Notes: generated from the sequence alone by a model not told the origin. A stretch of DNA of 64,000 bases from Chamaelirium japonicum (GCA_947650365.1 OX393552.1:45595740-45659739), one strand, 5' to 3'; positions 43,555-55,867 are shown, counted from the stretch's first letter. Numbers and translations: made by a program.

Positions 43555-46500
43555 AAAATGGTTTATATCTATAACTGAGTCTAAGCGTTAAAAAATGATA
43601 AGTTAGCGTGTTTCGGTTTTGAAATAGGTTTGGATTCGATCCGATCGTAGAATTATCGGCATTCGATAATTCGAACTTGGAATTATTCCGTATTTCGGAC
43701 TTGCGAGCGGGTTCTAATTGGATATTTGACCAATTTACGCTCCGATTCACCGATTTAGAGTCTAAGTGTTGAAAAATCATAACTTAGCGTGTTTCGGATA
43801 TGAAATAGCTAGGTTTGGATTCGATCGGATCGTCATCGGATCGGCATTCGATAATTCAAACTTGGAATTATTCCGTATTTCGGACTTGCGAGCGGGTTCT
43901 AATTGGATATTTGACCAATTTACGCTCCGATTCACCGATTTAGAGTCTAAGTGTTGGAAAATCATAAGTTAGCATGTTTCGGATATGAAAGAGGTTTGGA
44001 TTCGATCCGATCGTCATCGGATCGGCATCCGATAATTCGAAGTTGGATTTATTCCGTATTTCGGACTTGCGAGCGGGTTCTAATTGGATATTTGATCAAT
44101 TTACGCTCTGATTCACCGATTTAGAGTCTAAATGTTGGAAAATCATAAGTTAGCATGTTTCAGATATGAAATAGGTTTGGATTCGATCCGATCGTCATCG
44201 GATCGGCATCCGATAATTTGAACTTGGAATTATTCCGTATTTCGGACTTGCGAGCGGGTTCTAATTGGATATTTGACCAATTTACGTTCCGATTCACCGA
44301 TTTAGAGTCTAAGTGTTGGAAAATCATAAGTTAGCGTGTTTCGGATATGAAATAGGTTTGGATTCGATCGGATCATCATCGGATCGGCATCCGATAATTC
44401 GAACTTGGAATTATTCCGTATTTCGGACTTGCGAGCGGGTTCTAATTTGATATTTGACCAATTTACGCTCCGATTCACCGATTTAGAGTCTAAGTGTTGG
44501 AAAATCATAAGTTAGCGTGTTTCGGATATGAAATAGGTTTGGATTCGATCCGATCGTCATCGGATCGGCATCCGGTAATTCGAAGTTGGAATTATTCCGT
44601 ATTTCGGACTTGCGAGCGGGTTCTAATTGGATATTTGACCAATTTACGCTCCGATTCACCGATTTAGAGTCTAAGTGTTGGAAAATCATAAGTTAGCGTG
44701 TTTCAGATATGAAATAGGTTTGGATTCGATCCGATCGTCATCGGATCGGCATCCGATAATTCGAACTTGGAATTATTCCGTATTTCGGACTTGCGAGCGG
44801 GTTCTAATTGGATATTTGACCAATTTACGCTCCGATTCACAGATTTAGAGTCTAAGTGTTGGAAAATCATAAGTTAGCGTGTTTCGGATATGAAATAGGT
44901 TTGGATTCGATCGGATCATCATCGGATCGGCATCCGATAATTCAAACTTGGAATTATTCCGTATTTCAGACTTGCGAGCGGGTTCTAATTGGATATTTGA
45001 CCAATTTACGTTCCGATTCACCGATTTAGAGTCAAAGTGTTGGAAAATCATAAGTTAGCGTGTTTCGGATATGAAATAGGTTTGGATTCGATCGGATCGT
45101 CATCGGATCGGCATCCGGTACTTCGAACTTGGAATTATTCCATATTTCGGACTTGCGAGCGGGTTCTAATTGGATATTTGACCAATTTACGCTCCGATTC
45201 ATCGATTTAGAGTCTAAGTGTTGGAAAATCATAAGTTAGCGTGTTTCGGATATGAAATAGGTTTGGATTCGATCGGATCGTCATCGGATCGGCATCCGAT
45301 AATTCAAACTTGGAATTATTCCGTATTTCGGACTTGCGAGCGGGTTCTAATTTGATATTTGACCAATTTACGCTCCGATTCACCGATTTAGAGTCTAAGT
45401 GTTGGAAAATCGTAAGTTAGTGTGTTTCGGATATGAAATAGGTTTGGATTCGATCCGATCGTCATCGGATCGGCATCCGGTAATTCGAAGTTAGAATTAT
45501 TCCGTATTTCGGACTTGCGAGCGGGTTCTAATTGGATATTTGACCAATTTACGCTCCGATTCACCGATTTAGAGTCTCAGTGTTGGAAAATCATAAGTTA
45601 GCGTGTTTCGGATATGAAATAGGTTTGGATTCGATCCGATCGTCATCGAATCGGCATCTGATAATTCGAACTTGGAATTATTCCGTATTTCGGACTTGCG
45701 AGCGGGTTCTAATTGGATATTTGACCAATTTACGCTCCGATTCACCGATTTAGAGTCTAAGTGTTGGAAAATCATAAGTTAGCGTGTTTCGGATATGAAA
45801 TAGGTTTGGATTTGATCCGATCATCATCGGATCGGCATCCGATAATTCGAAGTTGGATTTATTCCGTATTTCGGACTTGCGAGCGGGTTCTAATTGGATA
45901 TTTGACCAATTTACGCTCCGATTCACCAATTTAGAGTCTAAGTGTTGGAAAATCATAAGTTAGCGTGTTTCGGATATGAAATAGGTTTGGATTCGATCCG
46001 ATCGTCATCGGATCGGCATCCGGTAATTCGAAGTTAGAATTATTCCATATTTCGGACTTGCGAGCGGGTTCTAATTGGATATTTGACCAATTTACGTTCC
46101 GATTCACCGATTTAGAGTCTAAGTGTTGGAAAATCATAAGTTAGCCTGTTTCGGATATGAAATAGGTTTGGATTCGATCCGATCGTCATCGGATCGGCAT
46201 CCGATAATTCGAACTTGGAATTATTCCGTATTTCGGACTTGCAAGCGGGTTCTAATTGGATATTTGACCAATTTACGCTCCGATTCACCGATTTAGAGTC
46301 TAAGTGTTGGAAAATCAAAAGTTAGCGTGTTTCAGATATGAAATAGGTTTGGTTTCGATCGGATCATCATCGGATCGGCATCCGATAATTCGAACTTGGA
46401 ATTATTCCGTATTTCGGACTTGCGAGCGGGTTCTAATTTGATATTTGACCAATTTACGCTCCGATTCACCGATTTAGAGTCTAAGTGTTGGAAAATTATA

Positions 46501-49500
46501 AGTTAGCGTGTTTCGGATATGAAATAGGTTTGGATTCGATCGGATCGTCATCGGATCGGCATCCGATAATTCGAACTTGGAATTATTCCGTATTTCGGAC
46601 TTGCGAGCGGGTTCTAATTGGATATTTGACCAATTTACGCTCCGATTCACCGATTTAGAGTCTAAGTGTTGGAAAATCATAAGTTAGCGTGTTTCGGATA
46701 TGAAATAGGTTTGGATTCGATCGGATCGTCATCAGATCGGCATCCGATAATTCGAACTTTGAATTATTCCATATTTCGGACTTGCGAGCGGGTTCTAATT
46801 TGATATTTGACCAATTTACGCTCCGATTCACCGATTTAGAGTCTAAGTGTTGGAAAATCATAAGTTAGCGTGTTTCGGATATGAAATAGGTTTGGATTCG
46901 ATCCGATCGTCATCGGATCGGCATCCGGTAATTCGAAGTTGGAATTATTCCGTATTTCAGACTTACGAGCGGGTTCTAATTGGATATTTGACCAATTTAC
47001 GCTCCGATTCACCGATTTAGAGTCTAAGTGTTGGAAAATCATAAGTTAGCGTGTTTCGGATATGAAATAGGTTTGGATTCGATCCGATCGTCATCGGATC
47101 GGCATCCGATAATTCGAACTTGGAATTATTCCATATTTCGGACTTGCGAGCGGGTTCTAATTGGATATTTGACCAATTTACGCTCCGATTCACCGATTTA
47201 GAATATAAGTGTTGGAAAATCATAAGTTAGCGTGTTTCGGATATGAAATAGGTTTGGATTCGATCCGATCATCATCGGATCAGCATCCGATAATTCGAAG
47301 TTGGATTTATTCCGTATTTCGGACTTGCGAGCGGGTTCTAATTGGATATTTGACTAATTTACGCTCCGATTCACCGATTTAGAGTCTAAGTAATGGAAAA
47401 TCATACGTTAGCGTGTTTCGGATATGAAATAGGTTTGGATTCGATCCGATCGTCATCGGATCGGCATCTGGTAATTCAAAGTTGGAATTATTCCGTATTT
47501 CGGACTTGCGAGCGGGTTCTAATTGGATATTTGACCAATTTACGTTCCGATTCACCGATTTAGAGTCTAAGTGTTGGAAAATCATAAGTTAGCGTGTTTC
47601 GGATATGAAATAGGATTGGATTCGATCGGATCGTCATCGGATCGGCATCCGATAATTCGAACTTGGAATTATTCCGTATTTCGGACTTGCGAGCGGGTTC
47701 TAATTGGATATTTGACCAATTTACCCTCCGATTCACCGATTTAGAGTCTAAGTGTTGGAAAATCATAAGTTAGCGTGTTTCGGATATGAAATAGGTTTGG
47801 ATTCGATCGGATCATCATCGGATCGGCATCTGATAATTCGAACTTGGAATTATTCCGTATTTCGGACTTGCGAGCGGGTTCTAATTTGTTATTTGACCAA
47901 TTTACGATCCGATTCACCGATTTAGAGTCTAAGTGTTGGAAAATCATAAGTTAGCGTGTTTCGGATATGAAATAGCTTTGGATTCGATCGGATCGTCATC
48001 GGATCGGCATCCGATAATTCGAACTTGGAATTATTCCGTATTTCGGACTTGCGAGCGGGTTCTAATTGGATATTTGACCAATTTACGCTCCGATTCACCG
48101 ATTTAGAGTCTAAGTGTTGGAAAATCATAAGTTAGCGTGTTTCGGATATGAAATAGGTTTGGATTCGATCCGATCATCATCGGATCGGCATCCGGTAATT
48201 CGAAGTTGGAATTATTCCATATTTCGGACTTGCGAGCGGGTTCTAATTGGATATTTGACCAATTTATGCTCCGATTCACCGATTTAGAGTCTAAGTGTTG
48301 GAAAATCATAAGTTAGCGTGTTTCGGATATGAAATAGGTTTGGATTCGTTTCGATCGTCATCGAATCGGCATCCGATAATTCAAACTTGGAATTATTCCG
48401 TATTTCGGACTTGCGAGCGGGTTCTAATTGGATATTTGACCAATTTACGCTCCGATTCACCGATTTAGAGTCTAAGTGTTGGAAAATCATAAGTTAGCGT
48501 GTTTCGGATATGAAATAGGTTTGGATTCGATCCGATCGTCATCGGATCGGCATCCGATAATTCGAAGTTGGATTTATTCCGTATTTCGGACTTGCGAGCG
48601 GGTTCTAATTGGATATTTGACCAATTTACGCTCCGATTCACCGATTTAGAGTCTAAGTGTTGGAAAATCATAAGTTAGCGTGTTTCGGATATGAAATAGG
48701 TTTGGATTCGATCCGATCGTCATCGGATCGGCATCCGGTAATTCGAAGTTGGAATTATTCCGTATTTCGGACTTGCGAGCGGGTTCTAATTGGATATTTG
48801 ACCAATTTACGTTCCGATTCACCGATTTAGAGTCTAAGTGTTGGAAAATCATAAGTTAGCGTGTTTCGGATATGAAATAGGTTTGGATTCGATCGGATCG
48901 TCATCGGATCGGCATCCGATAATTCGAACTTTGAATTATTCTGTATTTCGGACTTGCGAGCGGGTTCTAATTGGATATTTGACCAATTTACGCTCCGATT
49001 CACCGATTTAGAGTCTAAGTGTTGGAAAATCATAAGTTAGCGTGTTTCGGATATGAAATAGGTTTGGATTCGATCGGATCTTCATCGGATTGGCATCCGA
49101 TAATTCGAACTTGGAATTATTCCGTATTTCGGACTTGCGAGCGGGTTCTAATTTGATATTTGACCAATTTACGCTCCGATTCACCGATTTAGAGTCTAAG
49201 TGTTGGAAAATCATAAGTTAGCGTGTTTCGGATATGAAATAGGTTTGGATTCGATCGGATCATCATCGGATCGGCATCCGATAATTCGAACTTGGAATTA
49301 TTCCGTATTTCGAACTTGCAAGCGGGTTCTAATTGGATATTTGATCAATTTACGCTCCGATTCACCGATTTAGAGTCTAAGTATTGGAAAATCATAAGTT
49401 AGCGTGTTTCGGATATGAAATAGGTTTGGATTCGATCGGATCATCATCGGATCGGCATCCGATAATTCGAACTTGGAATTATTTCGTATTTCGGACTTGC

Positions 49501-49678
49501 GAGCGGGGTCTAATTTGATATTTCACCAATTTACGCTCCGATTCACCGATTTAGAGTCTAAGTGTTGGAAAATCATAAGTTAGCGTGTTTCGGATATGAA
49601 ATAGGTTTGGATTCGATCCGATCGTCATCGGATCGGCATCCGGTAATTCGAAGTTGGAATTATTCCGTATTTCGGACA
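43555..49678 (+). repeat. 181-bp satellite array inside CACTA (large arm, ~34 copies)
   Basis: Monomers of exactly 181 bp for most of the array, each containing TTTCGGATATGAAATAGG, GGATCGGCATCCG and TTGCGAGCGGGTTCTAATT. Diagnostic variants (GGTAATTCGAAG = G; GATAATTCGAAC = Q; GATAATTCGAAGTTGGATTT = R; Q with TTTGATATTT = S) occur in the order GQRGQSQS, GQRGQSQ, GQRGQSQS, G from about 45479 onward. This is a higher-order repeat of 8, 7 and 8 monomers. The first few copies (43555-43860) are the most divergent, as expected at an array edge. The array ends abruptly within a monomer at 49678. The many ~68-codon minus-strand ORFs are by-products of the monomer. Confidence 0.97.
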
Positions 49679-49845
49679 TGAGGGAGATATCCCTCTTCTA
49701 ACGAGGCACACACCTAGCATGATTAAAAAACAAAATTCTATCATTTAAAAGAAAAACATAGGCTACATCATTACCATGAGAGAGAGAGAGAGAGACAGAG
49801 GCTACATTCATATTTTTTACTAATATTATAAAGATTAGTAAGTAC
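49679..49845. other. Spacer between array and tnpA-like exon
   Basis: Unique sequence with a short (GA)n run at about 49788-49799 and a minus-strand 5' splice site (CAG|GTACTTACT) near 49846. It reads as intron sequence of the minus-strand tnpA-like gene. Confidence 0.5.
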
Positions 49846-50020
49846 CTGATAATGAGCCACCGCTAGACCGGCTTATGAAGTCATTAAGCCGACACTCCAG
49901 TTCCCTGCGAGCTTCTCTTTCATCATCGAGGGCCTTCTTCTCCGCCTCAACCCTCTGCTCGAGAGCCTGCCTCTGCTCTCGCTCCGCCTCAATCCTCTGC
50001 TCGAGGGCCTGCCTCTGCAC
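49846..50020 (-). pseudogene. Coiled-coil exon of a tnpA-like (Ptta/En/Spm, Transposase_24-like) gene
   Basis: About 58 codons on the minus strand with heptad-rich sequence (RQALEQRIEAEREQRQALEQ, then EARRELECRLNDF). It resembles the C-terminal coiled coil of the second protein of plant CACTA elements, which binds the subterminal motifs. The region lies downstream of Tnp2 in the same direction, the usual place for tnpA. A donor follows at CAG|GTACTT (49846/49845). Upstream, at 50021, the exon directly meets the inverted 181-bp array, whose last bases AATTTAG could serve as an acceptor. The DNA-binding exons expected further upstream are absent, so the gene is gutted. Family call by resemblance. 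Confidence 0.55.
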
Positions 50021-51066
50021 TAAATTGGTGAATCAGAGCGTAAATTGGTCAAATATCCAATTAGAACCCGCTCGCAAGTCCGAAATACGGAATAATTCCA
50101 ACTTCGAATTATCGGATGCCGATCGGATCGAATCCAAACCTATTTCATATCCGAAACACGCTAACTTATGATTTTCCAACACTTAGACTCTAAATCGGTG
50201 AATCGGAACGTAAATTGGTCAAATATCCAATTAGAACCCGCTCGCAAGTCCGAAATACGGAATAATTCTAACTTCGAATTACCGGATGCCGATCCGATGA
50301 CGATCGGATCGAATCCAAACCTATTTCATATCCGAAACACGCTAACTTATGATTTTCCAACACTTAGACTCTAAATCGGTGAATCGGAGCGTAAATTGGT
50401 CAAATATCCAATTAGAACCCGCTCGCAAGTCCGAAATATGGAATAATTCCAAGTTCGAATTATCGGATGCCGATCAGATCGAATCCAAACCTATTTCATA
50501 TCCGAAACACGCTAACTTATGATTTTCCAACACTTAGACTCTAAATCGGTGAATCAGAACGTAAATTGGTCAAATATCCAATTAGAACCCGCTCGCAAAT
50601 TCGAAATACGGAATAATTCTAACTTCGAATTAGCGGATGCCGATCCGATGACGATCAGATCGAATCCAAACCTATTTCATATCCGAAACACGCTAACTTA
50701 TGATTTTCCAACACTTAGACTCTAAATCGGTGAATCGGAGCGTAAATTGGTCAAATATCCAATTAGAACCCGCTCGCAAGTCCGAAATACGGAATAAATC
50801 CAACTTCGAATTATCGGATGCCGATCCGATGACGATCGGATCGAATCCAAACCTATTTCATATCCGAAACACGCTAACTTATGATTTTCCAACACTTAGA
50901 CTCTAAATCGGTGAATCGGAGCGTAAATTGGTCAAATATCCAATTAGAACCTGCTCGCAAGTCCGAAATATGGAGTAATTCCAAGTTCGTATTATCGGAT
51001 GCCGATCCGATGACGATAAGATCGAATCCAAACCTATTTCATATCCGAAACACGCTAACTTATTGT
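50021..51066 (-). repeat. 181-bp satellite array inside CACTA (inverted arm, ~6 copies)
   Basis: Same monomer as 43555-49678 but reverse-complemented. Full copies are 181 bp. Two lack ~11 bp around the GATGACGATCC stretch. Read on its own strand the variant order is about Q, R, G, Q, G, R-like, which partly follows the order of the large arm, so the arm probably arose by inversion or inverted duplication of that array. Confidence 0.95.
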
Positions 51067-51136
51067 TTTACATATGAAACAATATGATATACATATGAAA
51101 CAATTTGATTTAAATATGAAACAATTTGATTTACAT
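51067..51136. repeat. 22-bp tandem repeat (ATATGAAACAATTTGATTTA)
   Basis: Three tandem copies between the inverted satellite arm and the 3' end of Tnp2. Probably part of the 3' untranslated or intergenic region. Confidence 0.85.
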
Positions 51137-51141
51137 ACGGT

Positions 51142-54100
51142 CTAGTCAATTTCTGTCTCATCTCTGTCACTCTCATCGCTTCCCTCTTCTATTATTTGAT
51201 CTGCATTCGCTGTCCAGTTTATATTGTCGACATCTTCATTTTCGTCGTGCACTGCGTCGACAATGATTATCTCATCATTCTGGTATGCATCCAAATCATC
51301 ATCGACGACCCCCGCATCCTTGTCTCCCATGTCGTAAAAATCTCTGGGTGGTGACCTGACTATAATCTGCCAACCTGGAGAGGTATTATCCGGTGCATAA
51401 AATATCTGTTGCGCTTGAGAGGCAAGAATGAATGGATCTTCATATTGGGTATTCAATCTCTTGGCAGTGTTGATGCTGATAAAACCGTATTTGTCGACAT
51501 TATAACCAGTCCCGCGATTATTAACATCATACCAATCGCATTTGAATAATACGATCCGATTTTGGTCAAGGAATTTAATCTCGAGAATCTCGTTGAGGAC
51601 GCCGTAGAAGTCGATATTTTCTAATTCTTCTTGCTCACAGTTGACGACAACCCCACTATTTTGGGTTCTTCGTGATTTTTCACTATCTTTCGTCCGAAAT
51701 CTATAACCGTTCACGATATAACCATCGTACGATATTGCGTCTTGCAAAGGACTATAAGATAAGCGCCAGAGATCCTCATTCATCAGCGGATCGTGGTTGT
51801 CGTGCAGCTCCTGTGCCTATAATAACCACACGACATTCATGATATGAACACATAATTATTGTTCGGTAATGGATGTCAATGAAATTCAGTAATGATGTGA
51901 ATACTTACGTGTTTCTCGAACCACGATGGGAATTCACGATCATGAATTTGGGGAGCATTTCGAGTACCCCGATTATTAATGATGGCTTTATGCTTCCTGT
52001 TTTACCGGTTATGAATTAGATTATAATTAGCACATATACTTAATGAATGGACTGAAAGAATGAGTAAATGATCGTAAAATGCTTACTCAATGAATGGCCA
52101 CACTTTATCACATTGGCACAACACATACATATGTGCCTGTTGAATCTCATCTACAGACAATCGACGGGTTTTGCCTCCTCCTACAGGTCTACCCATTTCG
52201 GCAAATATAGACAGACCCCCATCGAAGTCTATTGGACCACCGTCATAGTTCCGCTCAAGTTGATTGAATCGCGTGTCTATACCATGTAGGTATCTTGAGC
52301 AGAATGTTAGACATTCTTCTGCTAGGTATCCTTCAGCAATTGATCCCTCCGGACGACTTTTATTATGAATATATGATTTCAATGTTCGCAAGTACCTAAT
52401 TTGAGAAAAAAATATTTGAATGAATATATCAAGAACGATCAAATACATTGTGCGAATGAGACGAGACGATTACCTCTCGATAAAATACATCCACCGGTAA
52501 TGAACTGTGCCGCTGAGTTTGGCCTCATTTGCCAAGTGAACGGTCAAATGCACCATGACATCAAAGAAGGAAGGTAGAAATATCATCTCTAACTTGCACA
52601 ATGTGAGCGCAATATCCCTCTCCATCTGTTCAAGTTGGTCCACTCTAAGTACCTTCGAGCACAACTGTCTAAAAAAAGTGCTGAGCTCAATTAACGGACC
52701 GGACACCTCTTCGGTTAAATTCCCACGTATAGCAAGAGATAACAATCACTGCATAAGAACATGACAATCGTGGCTCTTTAATCCAGACAACTTTCGGCCG
52801 TTCTCTTGCACGCATCGTGCGATATTCGAAGAATAACCGTCTGACGTTTTCACAGACCGTAGGAATGCACATAAGGCTGCCTTTTGCTGTGAGCTCATGG
52901 TGTAGCATGCAACTGGCAACACATACTTATCCCCAATCTCTTGGGGATGAAGTGATTTTCGGATGCCCAACTTCTTAAGATCGAGACAAGATTTAAGATT
53001 ATCCTTCATCTTACCGTCGAGATTCAGCAGTGTTCCTATAATGTTGTCACACATATTTTTCTCGATATGCATGACATCCAAGTTATGCCGCAAGAGTAGG
53101 CTGCTCCAGTACGGTAGTTTAAAGAAAATACTCTTCTTCTTCCAGTTATGCTCACGCGTAGAATCTTCATGCGTTCTCTTCTTTTTACCTTTTCTAAGTG
53201 CCACGGCATCAAGCTGATCCAATTCGCACAAGACTTCTACCCCCGAAAGCTGCTCCGGGGCCTTTGCAAGTTCCTTCTTGCCGTTGAAAGCTCTTTTGTT
53301 CTGCCTCCACTTATGGCCGTCAACAAGGAATCTTCGATGGCCCATATAACAGAACTTACCTCCGTTCTTCAACCGTAATGAATCTGTCTCCTTATTGCAT
53401 GTAGGGCACGCCAATTTTCCTTTAGTACTCCACCCGGATAAGTTGGCATATGCAGGAAAATCGTTGATGGTCCATAGAAGTGCCGCATGCATCCGAAAAT
53501 TCTGGCGCAACGAGGCATCATACGTATCGGCCCCAACTTCCCATAACTCGTTCAACTCCTCAATCAACGGCTGCAAGTAAACGTCAATATCATTACCAGG
53601 CGACCTGGGTCCGGGAATAAGCAAGGAGAGCATTGTGTATGGCTTTTTTAAGCACATCCAGGGAGGCAAATTGTATGGAACTAGGACAACTGGCCAAATG
53701 CTGTACGACACACTCATATTCCCAAAGGGATTGAAGCCATCGCTAGCAAGTCCTAACCTGACGTTGCGAACTTCACATGCGAATTCAGGATATGTATGAT
53801 CAAAATCTTTCCACGTCAGAGAGTCGGCCGGATGTCTCATAATCCCGTCATCTGTACGTTCTCGTGCATGCCACCTTATGTGCTCAGCAGTCTTCGATGA
53901 CATAAACAACCTCTGAAGCCTGTCCCTGAGCGGGAAGTATAGGAGAACCTTTGCAGCCTTCGACTGGTACTAGACTCGGCATCCGTCTCTTTATATCTCG
54001 TTGCTCCGCATATGTGGCATGACCGCGCATGTTCGTACTCTTTCCGGTACAACATACAATCGTTCACGCATGCATCAATTTTCTCATAACCCAGACCGAG

Positions 54101-54730
54101 ATCTTTAATTGTCTTCTTCGGCTCGTAGAATGATTTCGGTACTGTCTCACCCATAGGAAAAGCCTCTTTCAGCAACTCTACCAACATATTAAATGACTTA
54201 TTACTCCAACCATTGAGGCACTTCAAATGAAGAAGCTTTACAGTGAAAGAGAGTTTTGAAAACTTCTCACACCCCGGGTATAGAGGTTGTTCGGCATCTT
54301 TAAGCAATCTGTAGAACTTGTCCGCTTCGATATTGGGCTGATCACCTGACGGTGTTTCCGTGCCTATTCCACCCTGCAAATCATGTATCATACCCTGCAT
54401 GTCATCGTCATCGTCTGTATTAATATTATCATCAGCGATCACTGTGTTTGAAGTTTCACCGTGAGCTGCCATGGGGACTGCATCTAGCTCCTCACCGTGC
54501 GAGAACCAACGGGTATAGGTAATGTCAATGCCACGCATTACCAGATCAACCTCACATTCCTCTCGAACATTCCTAATCACCCTTCCGCAGTCTATACAGG
54601 GACACACAATTTTTCCATCACGCGGTGCAAGACGCTCAAATGCAAAATCCAGAAATTTTCTGACTCCTTCTTTGTACTCTTGGCTCATGCGATTCGAATT
54701 ACGCATCCAACTCTTATCGATCGAAGACAT
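51142..54730 (-). pseudogene. Tnp2-type CACTA transposase gene (TnpD-like), frameshifted
   Basis: Starts with MSSIDKSWMRNSNR at 54730 and ends at TAG 51144-51142. It encodes a Transpos_assoc-like N-terminus with CPCIDCGRVIRN (residues ~10-90), then Transposase_21/Tnp2 (MSSKTAEHIRWHA, LASDGFNPFGN, LSLLIPGPRSPGND, SHDCHVLM), then DUF4218-like sequence (LPSFFDVMVHLTVHL, SYIHNKSRPEGS) and DUF4216-like sequence (FYGVLNEILEI, VLFKCDWYD, EDPFILASQAQQIFY). Three minus-strand GT-AG introns keep the frame exactly: 52396-52473 (78 bp), 51997-52086 (90 bp) and 51817-51908 (92 bp). Two defects are seen: a one-base frameshift near 53961, just before the conserved FPLRDRLQRLF, and an in-frame TGA at 52746-52748 within the SHDCHVLMQ...LLSLAIRG region. 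The protein catalyses cut-and-paste at the CACTA ends. This copy is unlikely to make a full product. Confidence 0.93.
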
Positions 54731-55096
54731 CTTCGTCTATCTGGCTATACAACACCTGACATATAATTTCAAACAATGTTATAAGACTCCGCACAATTTC
54801 GGTTTCGGTTCCCGAGTATGGAACACCGAACCAAAACTTCTACAGACCATCCATATCCCTAATGGATGGGTGTATTATGATGAGTAGACTAGTCACATAG
54901 TAAACCTAGGGTTGGTGGCCAGCATTTGAACTGCTGATAGTTCGAATGCTAGGCATAGCACCAAAGTTATGCGATAGTAAGTCAACAAGTCAGGGAGCCT
55001 CATCAAGTAAACACTTGGGGTCTGACGGTTCTCTCTGTCACTCGAGTAGATTTATGGCTTTAGCATACCTCATATCACACCGAACCGACAAAAACC
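54731..55096. other. Leader or upstream region of Tnp2
   Basis: About 370 bp with no convincing ORF and no strong repeat. It probably belongs to the 5' untranslated region or first intron of the minus-strand Tnp2 gene. No other feature seen. Confidence 0.5.
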
Positions 55097-55200
55097 GACC
55101 ATTTCGATTTCGGTTTCGGTTTCGGTTTTGATTTTTTGTAAACCGAAAAAAATATAACCGACAAAACCGACACCGAAACCGACCGACAAAACCGACGCTC
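55097..55200. repeat. (TTTCGG)n and inverted (CCGAAA/ACCGAC)n hairpin
   Basis: Four TTTCGG-type units at about 55103-55130 are followed after a short AT spacer by AACCGA, ACCGAC and CCGAAACC words at about 55140-55197. The two halves can pair. Confidence 0.7.
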
Positions 55201-55330
55201 ACCCTAGTCTAAAAACTACATTTTGCCCCCCATTCTCCCATTCAATTCAGTTTTGATAGGATATAAAAAATCAATATTTTAATTAAAACACGAAAACTCG
55301 ACTCGACTCGAAACCTTAATGAGTCGAGTA

Positions 55331-55867
55331 GACACGACAACTCGGCTAAAACCCGACAAAACTCGAGTCGAATCGAAACTCAGCCGAGTCGGATCGAAAC
55401 TCGAGTTTTGGACCGAGTCGAATCGAAACTCAGCCGAGTCGAGTCGACTCGGCCGAGTTTCGAGTGGACTCGGAGGGTGGATCAGCGAACGAAGAACACC
55501 GAATATCACATTCGAAGAACATACCATCACCCAATACATTAAATTCAACTCCAAACATAATCTATTCATGGTAGCAATAACATAATTATACAAACTGACA
55601 TGACAACTCGGCTAAAACCCGACAAAACTCGAGTCGAATCGAAACTCAATCAGCCGAGTCGGATCGAAACTCGAGTTTTGGACCGAGTCGAATCGAAACT
55701 CAGCCGAGTCGAGTCGACTCGGCCGAGTTTCGAGTGGACTCGGAGGGTGGATCAGTGAACGAAGAACACCGAATATCACATTCGAAGAACATACCATCAC
55801 CCAATACATTAAATTCAACTCCAAACATAATCTATTCATGGTAGCAATAACATAATTATACAAACTG
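55331..55867. repeat. 266-bp tandem duplication rich in ACTCG/CGAGT
   Basis: The segment starting at about 55331 (CTCGGCTAAAACCCGAC at 55341) is repeated 266 bp later (55607) with few changes. One is a 4-bp insertion AATC in the second copy. Its first half is made of ACTCGG, CGAGTC and GATCGAAACTC words, the second half is ordinary AT-rich sequence. ORFs through it are not conserved coding sequence. Confidence 0.92.

Noticed and set aside
43555-49678. CRISPR-like regular array
   Set aside because: Repeats are contiguous 181-bp monomers without unique spacers, in a plant genome.
43550-51087. About forty ~68-codon ORFs of near-identical sequence (MIFQHLDSKSVNR...)
   Set aside because: They are the 181-bp satellite read on one strand. 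181 is not a multiple of three, each ORF overlaps the next by 26 bp, and substitutions show no coding pattern.
54900-55000. tRNA- or SINE-like stretch around AGTTCGAATGCTAGGC
   Set aside because: No paired stems of a tRNA, no poly(A) tail and no target duplication could be found.
55279-55863. Two near-identical minus-strand ORFs with TRPSRLDSAEF
   Set aside because: Product of the 266-bp duplication and ACTCG repeats. Not conserved coding sequence.
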